DNA of 64,000 nucleotides from Noviherbaspirillum sp. Root189. Lineage in GTDB: Bacteria > Pseudomonadota > Gammaproteobacteria > Burkholderiales > Burkholderiaceae_D. The notes under the pieces are model-generated. The model saw only the letters and a list, made by a program, of their open reading frames with translations. It was not told the DNA's origin and did not search any database. The position numbers and the translations under genes are program-made. How positions within the stretch are numbered: position 1 is the first letter of the stretch; each line of letters begins with the position of its first letter. Below are positions 17,238-26,618 of the stretch, in pieces. The DNA lies in NCBI RefSeq assembly GCF_001428545.1, contig NZ_LMHZ01000089.1:1-64000 (forward strand). Reading direction: 5' to 3'.

Positions 17238-18524
17238 ATGCCTGCACCCCAAGAAAACGTCAGCATGGCGCTGTTTTGTGATTTTGAAAACGTCGCCCTC
17301 GGTGTGCGTGACGCCAAATATGAAAAGTTTGACATCAAGCCAGTGCTCGAACGCCTACTGCTCAAGGGGAGCATCGTGGTCAAAAAAGCCTATTGCGACT
17401 GGGATCGCTACAAAGGCTTCAAGGCGACCATGCATGAGGCCAACTTTGAACTGATCGAGATTCCGCATGTCCGTCAGTCCGGCAAAAACTCCGCAGATAT
17501 CCGCCTGGTCGTTGATGCACTCGATCTTTGCTATACCAAGTCCCACGTCAACACCTTTGTCATCATCAGCGGCGATTCGGATTTTTCGCCGCTGGTGTCC
17601 AAGCTGCGCGAGAACGCCAAGCATGTGATTGGCGTCGGTGTAAAGCAGTCGACGTCGGATCTGCTGATTGCCAACTGCGACGAGTTTATTTTCTATGACG
17701 ACCTGGTGCGAGAAAGCCGACGCGCGGCAGCCAAACGCGATGCGCGGGCAACGTCGCCGACACCGAGACGTGCGCCGGATGAAGAGCACCGTCGCAAGGA
17801 AGAGCTTGAGGCGCGCCGCAGTCAGGCAATCGATATGGCAGTGGAAACCTTCGAAGCACTGTTTTCCGAGCGCGGCGACAGCGGCAAGATCTGGGCGTCC
17901 GTACTGAAAGAAGCAATCAAGCGGCGCAAGCCTGATTTCAGCGAGTCGTACTATGGTTTCCGCACTTTCGGCAATCTGCTTGAAGAGGCACAGAGCCGTG
18001 GCCTGCTCGAGTTTGGCCGTGACGAAAAGTCCGGCGCTTATGTGTATCGAAGCAATAATGCCACACCGGTCCGCGAGCCAGTCCCTGAGGCACCGAACAC
18101 GGCAAAGATTGCCCCGACGGCCGCGTTACCCGTGGCGGCTCCGGTGATCGTGGCGCCTGTCATGGAAGCCGACTCATCAGAAGATACCGCCGGCAAGAGC
18201 GAGCCGCGCCGACGCGGACGCGGAGGACGCAAGACCGCGACAAAAAAGGCGGACACTGCATCGCCTGCAGTATCGCCAATGCCGCTGCCACTGGATGCGA
18301 TTCCTGATGTGCCGGTTCAGCCTGCCGTAGCTGCGTCCAAGTCCTCAGCGGCACCAGAGGCATCAGAGGCATCAGAGGCATCAGCTGTCGAGTCGGTGCA
18401 ATCACCAGAGGAAAACCTCGTCACATCCAATGCCCCGGCAAAAACGCCTGCCAAGCCGGCACGGAAAACCACAACTCGCGGCAGGCGTCCACGCAAGACC
18501 GAGACCACGAGCGGCAACGAATAA
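17238..18524 (+). CDS. NYN domain / LOTUS (OST-HTH) domain protein
   Basis: A 428-residue protein. Residues ~8-155 are a NYN (LabA/DUF88) PIN-like nuclease domain: ALFCDFENVALG holds the first acidic residues, GKNSADIRLVVDAL the central Asp, and FVIISGDSDFSPLV the last Asp cluster. Residues ~195-275 are a LOTUS/OST-HTH domain (WASVLKEAIKRRKPDFSESYYGFRTFGNLL), which binds RNA, including G-quadruplex RNA, in studied cases. The remaining ~150 residues are a disordered Ala/Pro/Val-rich tail with a basic RRRGRGGRKTATKK segment and a basic C-terminus. Likely an RNA-directed endonuclease; targets unknown. The tail carries a tandem in-frame repeat (EASEASEASA). Convergent with the PAS/GGDEF/EAL gene. 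Confidence 0.85.
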   Translation: MPAPQENVSMALFCDFENVALGVRDAKYEKFDIKPVLERLLLKGSIVVKKAYCDWDRYKGFKATMHEANFELIEIPHVRQSGKNSADIRLVVDALDLCYTKSHVNTFVIISGDSDFSPLVSKLRENAKHVIGVGVKQSTSDLLIANCDEFIFYDDLVRESRRAAAKRDARATSPTPRRAPDEEHRRKEELEARRSQAIDMAVETFEALFSERGDSGKIWASVLKEAIKRRKPDFSESYYGFRTFGNLLEEAQSRGLLEFGRDEKSGAYVYRSNNATPVREPVPEAPNTAKIAPTAALPVAAPVIVAPVMEADSSEDTAGKSEPRRRGRGGRKTATKKADTASPAVSPMPLPLDAIPDVPVQPAVAASKSSAAPEASEASEASAVESVQSPEENLVTSNAPAKTPAKPARKTTTRGRRPRKTETTSGNE

Positions 18525-18597
18525 ACCAGCTCAGGATGTTGTTGAGTCGCTTGCATCGGGTGCGACAATGCAAGGCCCGAGCCCGGCACCGACAACA

Positions 18598-21500
18598 TCA
18601 GTTCAATGCCGTCACACCGTTCGTATGGGACGACAGCATCCGCTCCAGAAATTCCTCAAGCTCTTTCGCGGCGAGAGGCCGCGCGAAGAGATAGCCCTGC
18701 GCCTCGTCGCAGTCGACCGAGCGCAGATACTGCAAGGTTTCTTCGCGTTCGACGCCTTCGGCCACCACCGACAGGTCAAGCGAATGGGCCATGTCGATGA
18801 AAGCCTTGATGACCCGCAAATTGCCATTGCCATTGCCATTGTCATTGCCTTGCTGATTGACGAAGGATCGATCCAGCTTCAGCACATCAAGCGGGAAATG
18901 GCCGAGGTAGGCAAGACCGGAATAACCGGTGCCGAAATCATCGACTGCAAGCGATATGCCCAGCTTTTTCAGTTCGCGAAAAGCGTCAGCCGATTGTTTC
19001 ATGTCTTCAATCAGCGCGCTTTCCGTCAGCTCCAGTTCAAGCTGCGAACTATCCAGTCCGGCATGCTGCAAGGCTTGGGTGACATGCTCGATTAAATGTT
19101 TGTTCCTGAGCTGAATTGCCGACAGATTGACCGACACGCGCAACGCATGCCCCAACTTGTTTGTGAGCCGCTGGGTTTCCATGCACGCCTGTTCCAGTAC
19201 CCATTTACCGATCTCATTGATCAGGCCGCGTTCTTCGGCGATCGGAATAAAGTCCAGCGGTGACACGCGCCCCAGATGAGGATGATTCCAGCGGATCAGC
19301 GCTTCCATACCCACTACAGTCATGGATTGGAGATCAAGCCGCGGTTGATAGTGCAGTTCGAGCTCATTGCGCTCGAGCGCCCGGTACAGCGAGTTTTCCA
19401 GGGTCATGCGTTCCTTCGCCTGAATGCTCATTTCTTCCTTGAAGAACCGGTAGCAATTCCGGCCGGACGACTTGGCCTGATACATTGCGGTATCGGCATT
19501 TTGGCACAGGATTTCCTTGCTTGCGCCATCCTGCGGGTACATGCTGACGCCGATCGAGGCGCGCGCGAATACTTCATGTCCATCGACATGAACCGGTTCG
19601 GCAAATGCGGAAATCAGTTTTTCTGCGATGCGTGTAGCCGATACAGCACCCTTGGTGCAGCGAGCCGCAACGACAAACTCATCCCCGCCGAGACGCGCGA
19701 CGATGTCTCCCGGCCGCAAATTACTCCGCAGTCGTTGTGCTACCTCGCATAGCAGCATGTCGCCCGGTGTATGGCCGAGAGAATCGTTGATTTCCTTGAA
19801 GCTGTCGAGATCCAGAAAAAACACGGCAACCGTTCCGTGCCGATCGGCTCTTTCCAGCATGTGCTGCAGCCGTTCATTGAGCAACGCGCGGTTGGGTAAT
19901 CCGGTCAGCGTGTCATGCGTGGCGAGTTGCTCCAGCCGCGACTCCACCTGTTTGCGTTCGGTGATATTGGTGACAAACGCGGTAATCGACCGTCCATTGC
20001 CTTGCGCGTCGCGATCGATGTTGGCATTGACCAGCACGAACACGTCGCCGCCATTCTTGTGACGGATGACGGCTTCCTTGGCATGAATTACCGACATGCC
20101 GCCGTGGGTCGACAATGCATCGCCGAATGGAGAAACCGGAAACAGCACGGAAATGTTGTGGCCGATCAGTTCAGCTTCCTGATAACCGGCGATATCACAC
20201 AGTGCGGGATTGACGTCGAGGAGCGCTCCCTCCGCGTCGGTCAGGATATAACCAGCCGGCGTCATTTCAATCACATCCCGGAAACGCTGTTCGCTGGCGC
20301 GTATGGTGTTTTCGGCTTCGCGCCGCGCAGTGATATCGTGAAAGTACACCGAAATGCCGTCTTCATTCGGATATACGCGGATCTCTATCCAGGCATGGGA
20401 AGGTGGCCAATAAGTTTCAAAGAACGCGCGCTTGCCGGTTTCCATTACCTGCCGGTAGTAGGTCATGATGGAAGAATCCAGTACCTCCGGCACCGCTTCC
20501 CACAATATCTGACCAATCAGCTCTTCGCGACTGCGCCCGATGAAGTGTGCAGTTTTTTCATTGACATAGATGGCGCGCCAGTTGCGATCGAGCGTGAAGA
20601 ACGCATCGCCAATGCTTTCCACAATGGCTGCCAGACGGTCCTTGGACTTTTGCAGTTCCAGCTGGGTCTGATAACGCTCGGTCACGTCACGTCCGGTCGC
20701 GTACATGAGCTTCTGGCGTTCCGACCATCGCACCGCGAGCGACAGGTAGCCGATGCTGCCATCCTTCTTTATCCAGCGATTTTCGAAATCACGGATGGTG
20801 TTGTCGCCGGAACGCAGGCCCGCATCGACCATCCTGGTCAGGCCGGCGTCTTCCGGATGCAGGAACTCGCCATACTGCCGTCCTATCAGTTCATGGGGCT
20901 CGAATCCAAGCGCGTCGTGTACCGCGTCGTTGACGCGAAGGAAAGTGCCGTTCTCGTCGAGCAGGGCGAGGATGTCGAGCGAATTTTCAATCAGCGCCTT
21001 GTTTTCTTCCGCCAATTGGGCGAGACGGTTGGCAACTTCAATCTCGTCGGTGATATCGCGACCGATGCCACGGTACCCCTTGAAAACGTCATTTTCGAAA
21101 ACCGGTTCACCTGAAATGCTCGAGTGGCGCACCGCTCCCTTTGTTGCGACAAAAGAAGAATAATGCAGGCCCTTGAAGGGCTCTCGCCTGTCTACCCGCG
21201 CGCGATACTCAAGAAGCCCCGGTTGTGCAGGATCGAACGCGCGTTCCGTCCGGGTTTTGCCAATCACGTCGGCGGGCTGTGTTCCCCAAAGGCGATACAG
21301 GCCATCCGAAACAAAGGTAAAACGGCCTTCTTCATTCGTTTCCCAATACCAGTCCGACGACAGCGCGGTCAGGCTGCGAAAGCGTTCCTCGCGCTTGCGG
21401 ATGTCTTCTTTCGCCTGACGTTCTGCCGTAACGTCGCGCGATACGGCAACTGCGCCCAGCTTGGCGCCCGTCAGCGGATCGACCAGGACTTGCAGGGTTG

Positions 21501-22179
21501 TGCCGAACCAGCGGTAGGTGCCGGTCTTGTCCCGGATCCGGAATTCGATCAGGCCAACATCTGTCGCGCCGAGTGCCTGACGGGCTACTTCATCACGGAT
21601 GGCGTCGATGTCGTCGGGATGTACATAGTCGTAGACCTTGGTTCCCAGCATCTGCGATTGTCCATAGCCCAGGATCCGGGTTACGGAAGGCGATACGTAA
21701 AAGTACTCTCCCGTGTCGGCTGCATGATGGCTGATGATGTCCGAACTGTTGTCGGTCACCAGGCGGTAGGTCGCCTCGCTCTTGGCGAGCCTGGCAAGGC
21801 TTTCGCGCTGCGCAGAAATATCGACGATGGCTCCCATGTAGCCCTCGTAGACACCGGTCGCCGAAATGCGCGGCGCTGCAGCATCCATCACCCATCGCAC
21901 TGAACCGTCGCTTTTGACGATCCGGTATTCAAGCTGGTATTCCCTTTTTTCTCGCTTCGCGCGGAAAAACAGCGGCGTCAGTCGTTGGCGATCGTCCGGA
22001 TGCATGAACTGAGCCCAGATCCCCGTGGGAAGCGAGCACTGCACACCCAGGACTGCATAAGCAGACTGGTTGAGGTAAGTACAAACATCGTTGCAATCCG
22101 ACATCCAAAACAGTATGGAGGCCGAATCTGCTAGCTGACGAAGACCGGCAGGGATGCCGTCCAGGTTCAAAGGGGCCAT
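18598..22179 (-). CDS. multi-PAS GGDEF/EAL cyclic-di-GMP protein
   Basis: A 1193-residue cytoplasmic sensor without membrane helices. About six PAS/PAC units fill residues ~10-760. The GGDEF domain (~770-920) has an intact active site (RLGGDEF, ~829) and an RxxD product-inhibition site (RPGD) five residues before it. The EAL domain (~940-1185) keeps EALIRW, VNLS, ELTES, DDFGTGYS, LKLD, AEGVE and the final Q-G-Y, so both cyclase and phosphodiesterase activity are possible. Between LDRSFV and LRVIKAF sits a GNDNGNGNGN loop coded by ATTGCC-type hexamer repeats (18819-18850). Its signal cannot be told from the sequence. Upstream DNA (22180-22385) shows an AT-rich stretch that may hold the promoter. 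Confidence 0.92.
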   Translation of the reverse strand: MAPLNLDGIPAGLRQLADSASILFWMSDCNDVCTYLNQSAYAVLGVQCSLPTGIWAQFMHPDDRQRLTPLFFRAKREKREYQLEYRIVKSDGSVRWVMDAAAPRISATGVYEGYMGAIVDISAQRESLARLAKSEATYRLVTDNSSDIISHHAADTGEYFYVSPSVTRILGYGQSQMLGTKVYDYVHPDDIDAIRDEVARQALGATDVGLIEFRIRDKTGTYRWFGTTLQVLVDPLTGAKLGAVAVSRDVTAERQAKEDIRKREERFRSLTALSSDWYWETNEEGRFTFVSDGLYRLWGTQPADVIGKTRTERAFDPAQPGLLEYRARVDRREPFKGLHYSSFVATKGAVRHSSISGEPVFENDVFKGYRGIGRDITDEIEVANRLAQLAEENKALIENSLDILALLDENGTFLRVNDAVHDALGFEPHELIGRQYGEFLHPEDAGLTRMVDAGLRSGDNTIRDFENRWIKKDGSIGYLSLAVRWSERQKLMYATGRDVTERYQTQLELQKSKDRLAAIVESIGDAFFTLDRNWRAIYVNEKTAHFIGRSREELIGQILWEAVPEVLDSSIMTYYRQVMETGKRAFFETYWPPSHAWIEIRVYPNEDGISVYFHDITARREAENTIRASEQRFRDVIEMTPAGYILTDAEGALLDVNPALCDIAGYQEAELIGHNISVLFPVSPFGDALSTHGGMSVIHAKEAVIRHKNGGDVFVLVNANIDRDAQGNGRSITAFVTNITERKQVESRLEQLATHDTLTGLPNRALLNERLQHMLERADRHGTVAVFFLDLDSFKEINDSLGHTPGDMLLCEVAQRLRSNLRPGDIVARLGGDEFVVAARCTKGAVSATRIAEKLISAFAEPVHVDGHEVFARASIGVSMYPQDGASKEILCQNADTAMYQAKSSGRNCYRFFKEEMSIQAKERMTLENSLYRALERNELELHYQPRLDLQSMTVVGMEALIRWNHPHLGRVSPLDFIPIAEERGLINEIGKWVLEQACMETQRLTNKLGHALRVSVNLSAIQLRNKHLIEHVTQALQHAGLDSSQLELELTESALIEDMKQSADAFRELKKLGISLAVDDFGTGYSGLAYLGHFPLDVLKLDRSFVNQQGNDNGNGNGNLRVIKAFIDMAHSLDLSVVAEGVEREETLQYLRSVDCDEAQGYLFARPLAAKELEEFLERMLSSHTNGVTALN

Positions 22180-22385
22180 TATTATAATAAGAATAGGAAA
22201 TTGAACTGGCAGGGGCGATTTACAGTACCAGGAACGACGGTGTAGTTTCTGTACGGCAAGAATACCGCGCAGTGCAGGATTAATCCAGAAAAGTGGCGTA
22301 GAACAGACGATCTTTGGCGACGGGAGCCATCTGAATGGCCGATTTACGATGGAAGCAGCAGCGGAGTCAGAGAATATTAAATAAC

Positions 22386-22429
22386 AGGCAAGGCGTGCCT
22401 GCCCTGCTTACCGCCGGCACGCCTTGCCT
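22386..22429 (-). terminator. hairpin terminator after the SDR gene
   Basis: A perfect 14-bp stem (22386-22399 with 22416-22429) with a 16-base loop, 10 bp after the SDR stop on the minus strand and followed there by TGTTATTTAATA. Confidence 0.75.
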
Positions 22430-22438
22430 TGCACTACG

Positions 22439-23122
22439 TCAGGCAGCGCCGTAGATGGGCGCGATAGCCCCGCTGCCAAGTTGATTGGCCGTCGATGCCA
22501 GGAACACGATAGTCGCAGCGATTTGCTCCGCTTTGGGCCACTGGCTGAAGTCTGCGTCGGGCATGGCCGCGCGGTTGGCCGGCGTGTCGATAATGGAAGG
22601 GGCCACAGCATTGACCAGGATGCGCGGGGCCACTTCGGCGGCCAGGGCCTGGGTCAGTGCAGCGACGCCGGCCTTGCTGGCAGTATATGCGGTGGTGAAT
22701 TTGCCCAGGCGTGGCTCCAGGGACTGCCGCGCCGCCACGTTAACGATACGGCCATTGCCGTCGCCGAATGCCTTGATCGCTTCGCGGCAGCACAGATACG
22801 TGCTCACCAGGTTCATGTTGAGCATTTTCATTAATACATCCTTGTCGGATTCCCCGATGGGCGCAAAGGCAAAGCCGCCCGCAATATGGATGGAGGCGCT
22901 TAACTTTCCCGCAGCCGCGTACAAGGCGGCGACCTGGGCTTCGTCGGACAAGTCGCAGGGTACGAGGCTGAGCCGGTCGTTGGCTTGCAGCGTCGTTGCC
23001 TCGGCTTCATTAATGTAGGGAATCACACAGCGTGCGCCGGCCTTCAGCAGGGTGTCGACCACCGCCGCACCCAATGCGCCGGTGCCGCCGGTGACAACGA
23101 CTGTCTGGTTGGAAAAATCCAT
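22439..23122 (-). CDS. short-chain dehydrogenase/reductase (SDR)
   Basis: A 227-residue NAD(P)-dependent oxidoreductase. The nucleotide-binding motif is TGGTGALG (~11-18) and the active-site YTASK (~150-154). The conserved catalytic Ser usually 13 residues before Tyr falls at -12 in RQSL, a small shift. The start at 23122 (MDFSNQTVV) is preferred over 23179 because GGAGG lies 4 bases before it; the longer form would add 19 residues unlike any SDR N-terminus. The substrate is unknown. It follows the hybrid kinase gene on the same strand by 116 bp. Confidence 0.88.
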   Translation of the reverse strand: MDFSNQTVVVTGGTGALGAAVVDTLLKAGARCVIPYINEAEATTLQANDRLSLVPCDLSDEAQVAALYAAAGKLSASIHIAGGFAFAPIGESDKDVLMKMLNMNLVSTYLCCREAIKAFGDGNGRIVNVAARQSLEPRLGKFTTAYTASKAGVAALTQALAAEVAPRILVNAVAPSIIDTPANRAAMPDADFSQWPKAEQIAATIVFLASTANQLGSGAIAPIYGAA

Positions 23123-23238
23123 AAATCCTCCGTCAATATTTTGGGCTCCAAGCTTACTTCCTTCCGCTGTGTCCGGCAATTTGGAATACCCTCTTTTTCA
23201 CTTCATCGCAAATACGCAAGACGATTCTGAATCGCGAC

Positions 23239-25992
23239 TCAGGATGCCAGCATGGCGTTGATCCGTCTGGCCAGCAAATCGAGTGCAAAAGGTTTGGTCA
23301 CCAGTTCGGTGCTGCCTTCGAGTGCTTCGGTGCGCGCATCGGAGTCCTCGACAAAGCCGGTCAGGTACAGCACCTTCAGATCCGGCCGGCGCACTCTGGC
23401 ATGTTGTGCAAGCTGGCGACCGTTCATCCCGCCCGGCAGGCCAATATCGGTAACCAGCAGGTCCAGCGGCGCATCGGAGTCCAGAATGGCGAGGGCCGAG
23501 GCCGTGTCTGCCATGGGTATCGGCGAATAGCCCCATTCGGCGAGCATTTCGGTAAGGACGTGTCGGATATCTTCTTCGTCCTCCACGACCATGATCCTGC
23601 CGCGACTCGCTATTGGTGGCGTGGTCTCGGCGCCGGCAGGGATCGCCGTTTCAGGCACTGCACTACCCAAGTGACGTGGAAGGTAAAGCTTTACCGTCGT
23701 GCCAGCATCGGGCACCGAGTCGATACGGACGTGTCCGCCCGATTGCGTGACAAAGCCATAGACCATCGATAGCCCGAGTCCGGTGCCCTGACCTTGAGGC
23801 TTGGTGGTAAAGAATGGGTCGAAGGCACGGCTGAGAACGTCGGGCGGCATTCCGCTACCATCGTCAATTACGCTCAACGTGACATATTGGCCGTCGGGGA
23901 CAGTATTCGCCAAGCCTGCGGCGGCGTTTTCCCTGCTGACATTGGCAGAAACTATCGTCAGCAGGCCGTTGCCATCCATGGCGTCGCGCGCATTGATGAC
24001 CAAATTGAGAACGGCACTTTCCAGTTGATTCGCGTCGCATAATGTGGCCCATATGTCTTCAGCCAGTTCGGTACGCATGACGATGCCGGGGCCGACGGTA
24101 CGCTGAAGTAAATCTTTCAGCGAGCCCACCAGCTGATTGACCGATACGGGCTTGGGCGCGAGCATTTGCTGGCGTGAAAATGCCAGCAGGCGCTGCGTCA
24201 GTGTTGCAGCCCGGTCGGCTGCACTCTGCGCGCCCTCAATGTAGCGGGTCAGGTTATCCGTCTGGCCCTGGTCGAGGCGAAACTGCAGGATCTCCAGGTT
24301 ACCCACCATGCCGGCAAGCAGGTTATTGAAATCGTGCGCGATACCCCCCGTCAGTTGTCCAACAGCTTCCATTTTTTGCGCCTGACGCAATGCCTGTTCA
24401 GTATGTTGCAGAGTCTCGGCCTGCCGCTTCTGCTCGGTGATATCACGAGCAAGCGCGTGGATGAACGACTCGTCAGGGACAGCAGTCCATGACAGCCAAC
24501 GGTAGGATCCGTCGCGATGGCGGTAGCGATTTTCAAAACGTAATGTTTTGATGCCATGCGCCAGACGTCCCGCCTCCGCCAGCGTTGCGTCGAGGTCGTC
24601 CGGATGAATCAGCTCCATGAACGGACGGCCTTTGAGCTCATGCTCTTCCCATCCGAGCAAATCAAACCATGCGGGATTGGTTGACAGGATGGTGGAGTCG
24701 AATCGGGCAACCAGCATGATATCGGTCGACAAGCGCCACATGCGGTCGCGCTCCGCAGTGCGGTAGGCAATCTCTTTTTCAAGATGGGCATTCAGGTCCG
24801 CCAGTTGCTCTGAACCGAGCTTTTGCTCGTGCACATCGGTGTTGGTTCCGATCCAGCGCGTGATACGTCCGACGTCATCACGCAAGGGCAGAGCGCGTGA
24901 AATGAACCAGCGCCACTCTCCGGTCGCCCCTTCCCGAAGCCGAAATTCGTTCTGGTAGGTGGTGCCGCCGTTTAACGCCATTTGCCAGTGGGCCAGCGTA
25001 CCGGGGAGGTCGTCGGGATGCACCACCTTGATCCACATATTGCCGTCGAGGCCACCGGACACGACCCCGGTATATTCATAAACACGCTGGTTAAACCAGA
25101 AAATATTGCCATCGCTGTTAGCGACCCATGCGTGGTTTGGCATGGCCTCGGCCAGCGTCCTGAATTCTCGCTCGCGCGCGGCAAGCTCTTCCAGTGCCTG
25201 CTTCAGGTCGTTGATGTTCTGCGTGGTTCCGTACCATTTCACGATCTTGCCGGACTCGTCCCGACGCGGATATGCGCGTGAATGCACCCAGTAGTAAGCG
25301 CCATCCAGCATGCGCGAACGGAGCTCGATGTCGTAGGGTGCTCCGGTTGCCAGAGCGGTGTTCCAGGCTTGGAATACGCGTTCACGATCATCGGGATGCA
25401 CAGCGTCGTTCCAGGTTTGCCCCAGACCCGAGGTGCCGGTCCAGTCGCGCCAGCGCTGAGAGACCCGGTCCAGTTGACCGTCAGGAAGCGCGGTCCACTG
25501 CACGTGGGGATTCAGTTCGACGGTATGCCGGTAATGGTCCTCGCTGTCGCGCAGTTCGGCTTCCGCGCGGTCGCGCGCCCGCTCCGCAAGAATTTGCGCC
25601 GTTGTCTCCGTGCAGATGCAAACCACGCCGGCAAATTGCCCGGTATCATCGCACACCGGCGAATAGGAAAATGTGAACCAGGTCTGCTCCGGGTATCCGT
25701 TGCGCGTCAGTGTGACCGGCATGTTCTCGAAGAAAGCCGATTCTCCTTGCATGGCGCGTTGAATGATCGACATAATTTCCGAGTCAACCAGTTCTGGCCA
25801 GACGGATGCAAATGACTGACCCAGCGCGTCGGGATGACGGGCGCCGAGTATGGGCCGATAGGCATCGTTGTACACATAAAGAAGTTGCTCCCCCACAGCA
25901 CGAACATCGGAAACTGCGACCCCAGCATCAGTTGGACCGTATTGCGGAGCGATTGCGGCCACGAGTCCGTTGCGCCAAGCGCTGCTTTGCAC
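23239..25992 (-). CDS. PAS hybrid sensor histidine kinase (N-terminus frameshifted)
   Basis: Open frame of 917 codons for a soluble hybrid kinase: about four PAS units (~30-510), HisKA with GGIAHDFNNLL (phospho-acceptor His ~552), HATPase (~610-780) with GSGMPP and GTGLGLS, and a C-terminal receiver (~800-915) with the phospho-Asp in LLVTDIGLPGG (~847). The first ~30 codons (to VSDVRAVGE) do not resemble the family. The proper N-terminus (RDLDRCKAALGATDSWPQSL... FPMFVLWG) lies in another frame just upstream and joins QLLYVYNDAYRPILGARHP if one base is added in the CCCCC run at 25890-25894. Either the gene is frameshifted, or the base is a sequencing error. The GTG listed at 25992 is not a credible start. 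Confidence 0.85.
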   Translation of the reverse strand: MQSSAWRNGLVAAIAPQYGPTDAGVAVSDVRAVGEQLLYVYNDAYRPILGARHPDALGQSFASVWPELVDSEIMSIIQRAMQGESAFFENMPVTLTRNGYPEQTWFTFSYSPVCDDTGQFAGVVCICTETTAQILAERARDRAEAELRDSEDHYRHTVELNPHVQWTALPDGQLDRVSQRWRDWTGTSGLGQTWNDAVHPDDRERVFQAWNTALATGAPYDIELRSRMLDGAYYWVHSRAYPRRDESGKIVKWYGTTQNINDLKQALEELAAREREFRTLAEAMPNHAWVANSDGNIFWFNQRVYEYTGVVSGGLDGNMWIKVVHPDDLPGTLAHWQMALNGGTTYQNEFRLREGATGEWRWFISRALPLRDDVGRITRWIGTNTDVHEQKLGSEQLADLNAHLEKEIAYRTAERDRMWRLSTDIMLVARFDSTILSTNPAWFDLLGWEEHELKGRPFMELIHPDDLDATLAEAGRLAHGIKTLRFENRYRHRDGSYRWLSWTAVPDESFIHALARDITEQKRQAETLQHTEQALRQAQKMEAVGQLTGGIAHDFNNLLAGMVGNLEILQFRLDQGQTDNLTRYIEGAQSAADRAATLTQRLLAFSRQQMLAPKPVSVNQLVGSLKDLLQRTVGPGIVMRTELAEDIWATLCDANQLESAVLNLVINARDAMDGNGLLTIVSANVSRENAAAGLANTVPDGQYVTLSVIDDGSGMPPDVLSRAFDPFFTTKPQGQGTGLGLSMVYGFVTQSGGHVRIDSVPDAGTTVKLYLPRHLGSAVPETAIPAGAETTPPIASRGRIMVVEDEEDIRHVLTEMLAEWGYSPIPMADTASALAILDSDAPLDLLVTDIGLPGGMNGRQLAQHARVRRPDLKVLYLTGFVEDSDARTEALEGSTELVTKPFALDLLARRINAMLAS

Positions 25993-26069
25993 CGGTCGAG
26001 ATCACGGAAAAGGACGTCGATCTGGTCGCCGGCGCGGGAAAGCGGATACTGACGAGGTTGTTCTGCCAT
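25890..26069 (-). pseudogene. split N-terminal part of the hybrid kinase (other frame)
   Basis: From the ATG at 26069 the frame reads MAEQPRQYPLSRAGD..., then LRNTVQLMLGSQFPMFVLWG. This is the usual N-terminus of PAS hybrid kinases, in which this segment is followed by xLLYLYNDAY. That continuation exists in the next frame, in the 23239-25992 ORF. The break coincides with a run of five C (25890-25894); six would restore one ~940-residue protein. Confidence 0.8.
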
Positions 26070-26347
26070 TGTGGGCCGCAAGCGTGCGGATTATTGCCGA
26101 ATGCTGAGAGAAGGCCAATCATGCCATAGCTTTGGTTTGATACCGCCCAAGCCACAAGTTCGAGAACAGATAGGTTTTAAGAGGTGGCGTTGCTTAAAGG
26201 CAACTTGATGCGAATTGTACTGTGCCGCACCTGTCTTTTTCACTACGATGAGATATGTCCGCCGTCCCTGTGCACTGCGGCTGAAGGAATTTCAGTCTGC
26301 TGCGGTCAGGCGCGAAAGCGATCTCATGGTCAAGAGGAGAAGTGAAA

Positions 26348-26479
26348 ATGCTTAAACTGATTTGCTTGTTGTGGGGCCATGCAAGACCGATGGAAAGCGT
26401 CGACACCATGATTGAAATGGCGCTGTCGAATAGTTATCAATGCGAGCGATGCAAGAGCGTGGTGCATATACGCGGGTAG
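26348..26479 (+). CDS. 43-residue Cys-containing small protein
   Basis: A short gene with a strong ribosome-binding site: GAGGAGA (26334-26340) with 7-base spacing before ATG. The product MLKLICLLWGHARPM... ends with a C-x-x-C pair (YQCERCKSVVH). The plan, a hydrophobic N-terminus with C..H and a C-terminal CxxC, resembles tiny zinc-binding phage or DUF1660-like proteins. The family call is tentative. It stands alone between divergent genes. Confidence 0.5.
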   Translation: MLKLICLLWGHARPMESVDTMIEMALSNSYQCERCKSVVHIRG

Positions 26480-26555
26480 CGGTTTAGGACCAGCCATAAC
26501 TGGAGTCAGCCTGATTCGATGCATCAGGTGCCTTAACATCGGCAACAATGCTTCG

Positions 26556-26582
26556 CGGAGCTTCCGCGCGGCGGAAGCTCCG
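26556..26582. terminator. hairpin between the small Cys protein and the Hsp20 pair
   Basis: A perfect 12-bp stem (26556-26567 with 26571-26582), loop GCG. It lies between convergent genes (stops at 26479 and 26619). There is no clear T-run on either side, so it may work as a weak or rho-assisted terminator. Confidence 0.5.
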
Positions 26583-26618
26583 TAAAACGCGAACGCTTTG
26601 CTGTAAGAAGATCCCGGT

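Noticed and set aside
18355-18395. Tandem GAGGCATCA units, considered as a CRISPR or regulatory repeat
   Set aside because: They are in-frame 9-bp repeats coding Glu-Ala-Ser in the disordered tail of the NYN-LOTUS protein; no spacers.
19915-21114. Open 399-codon plus-strand frame
   Set aside because: It is antisense to the conserved PAS region of the 18598-22179 gene, has no ribosome-binding site and reads like no protein family; GC-rich genes often leave such open antisense frames.
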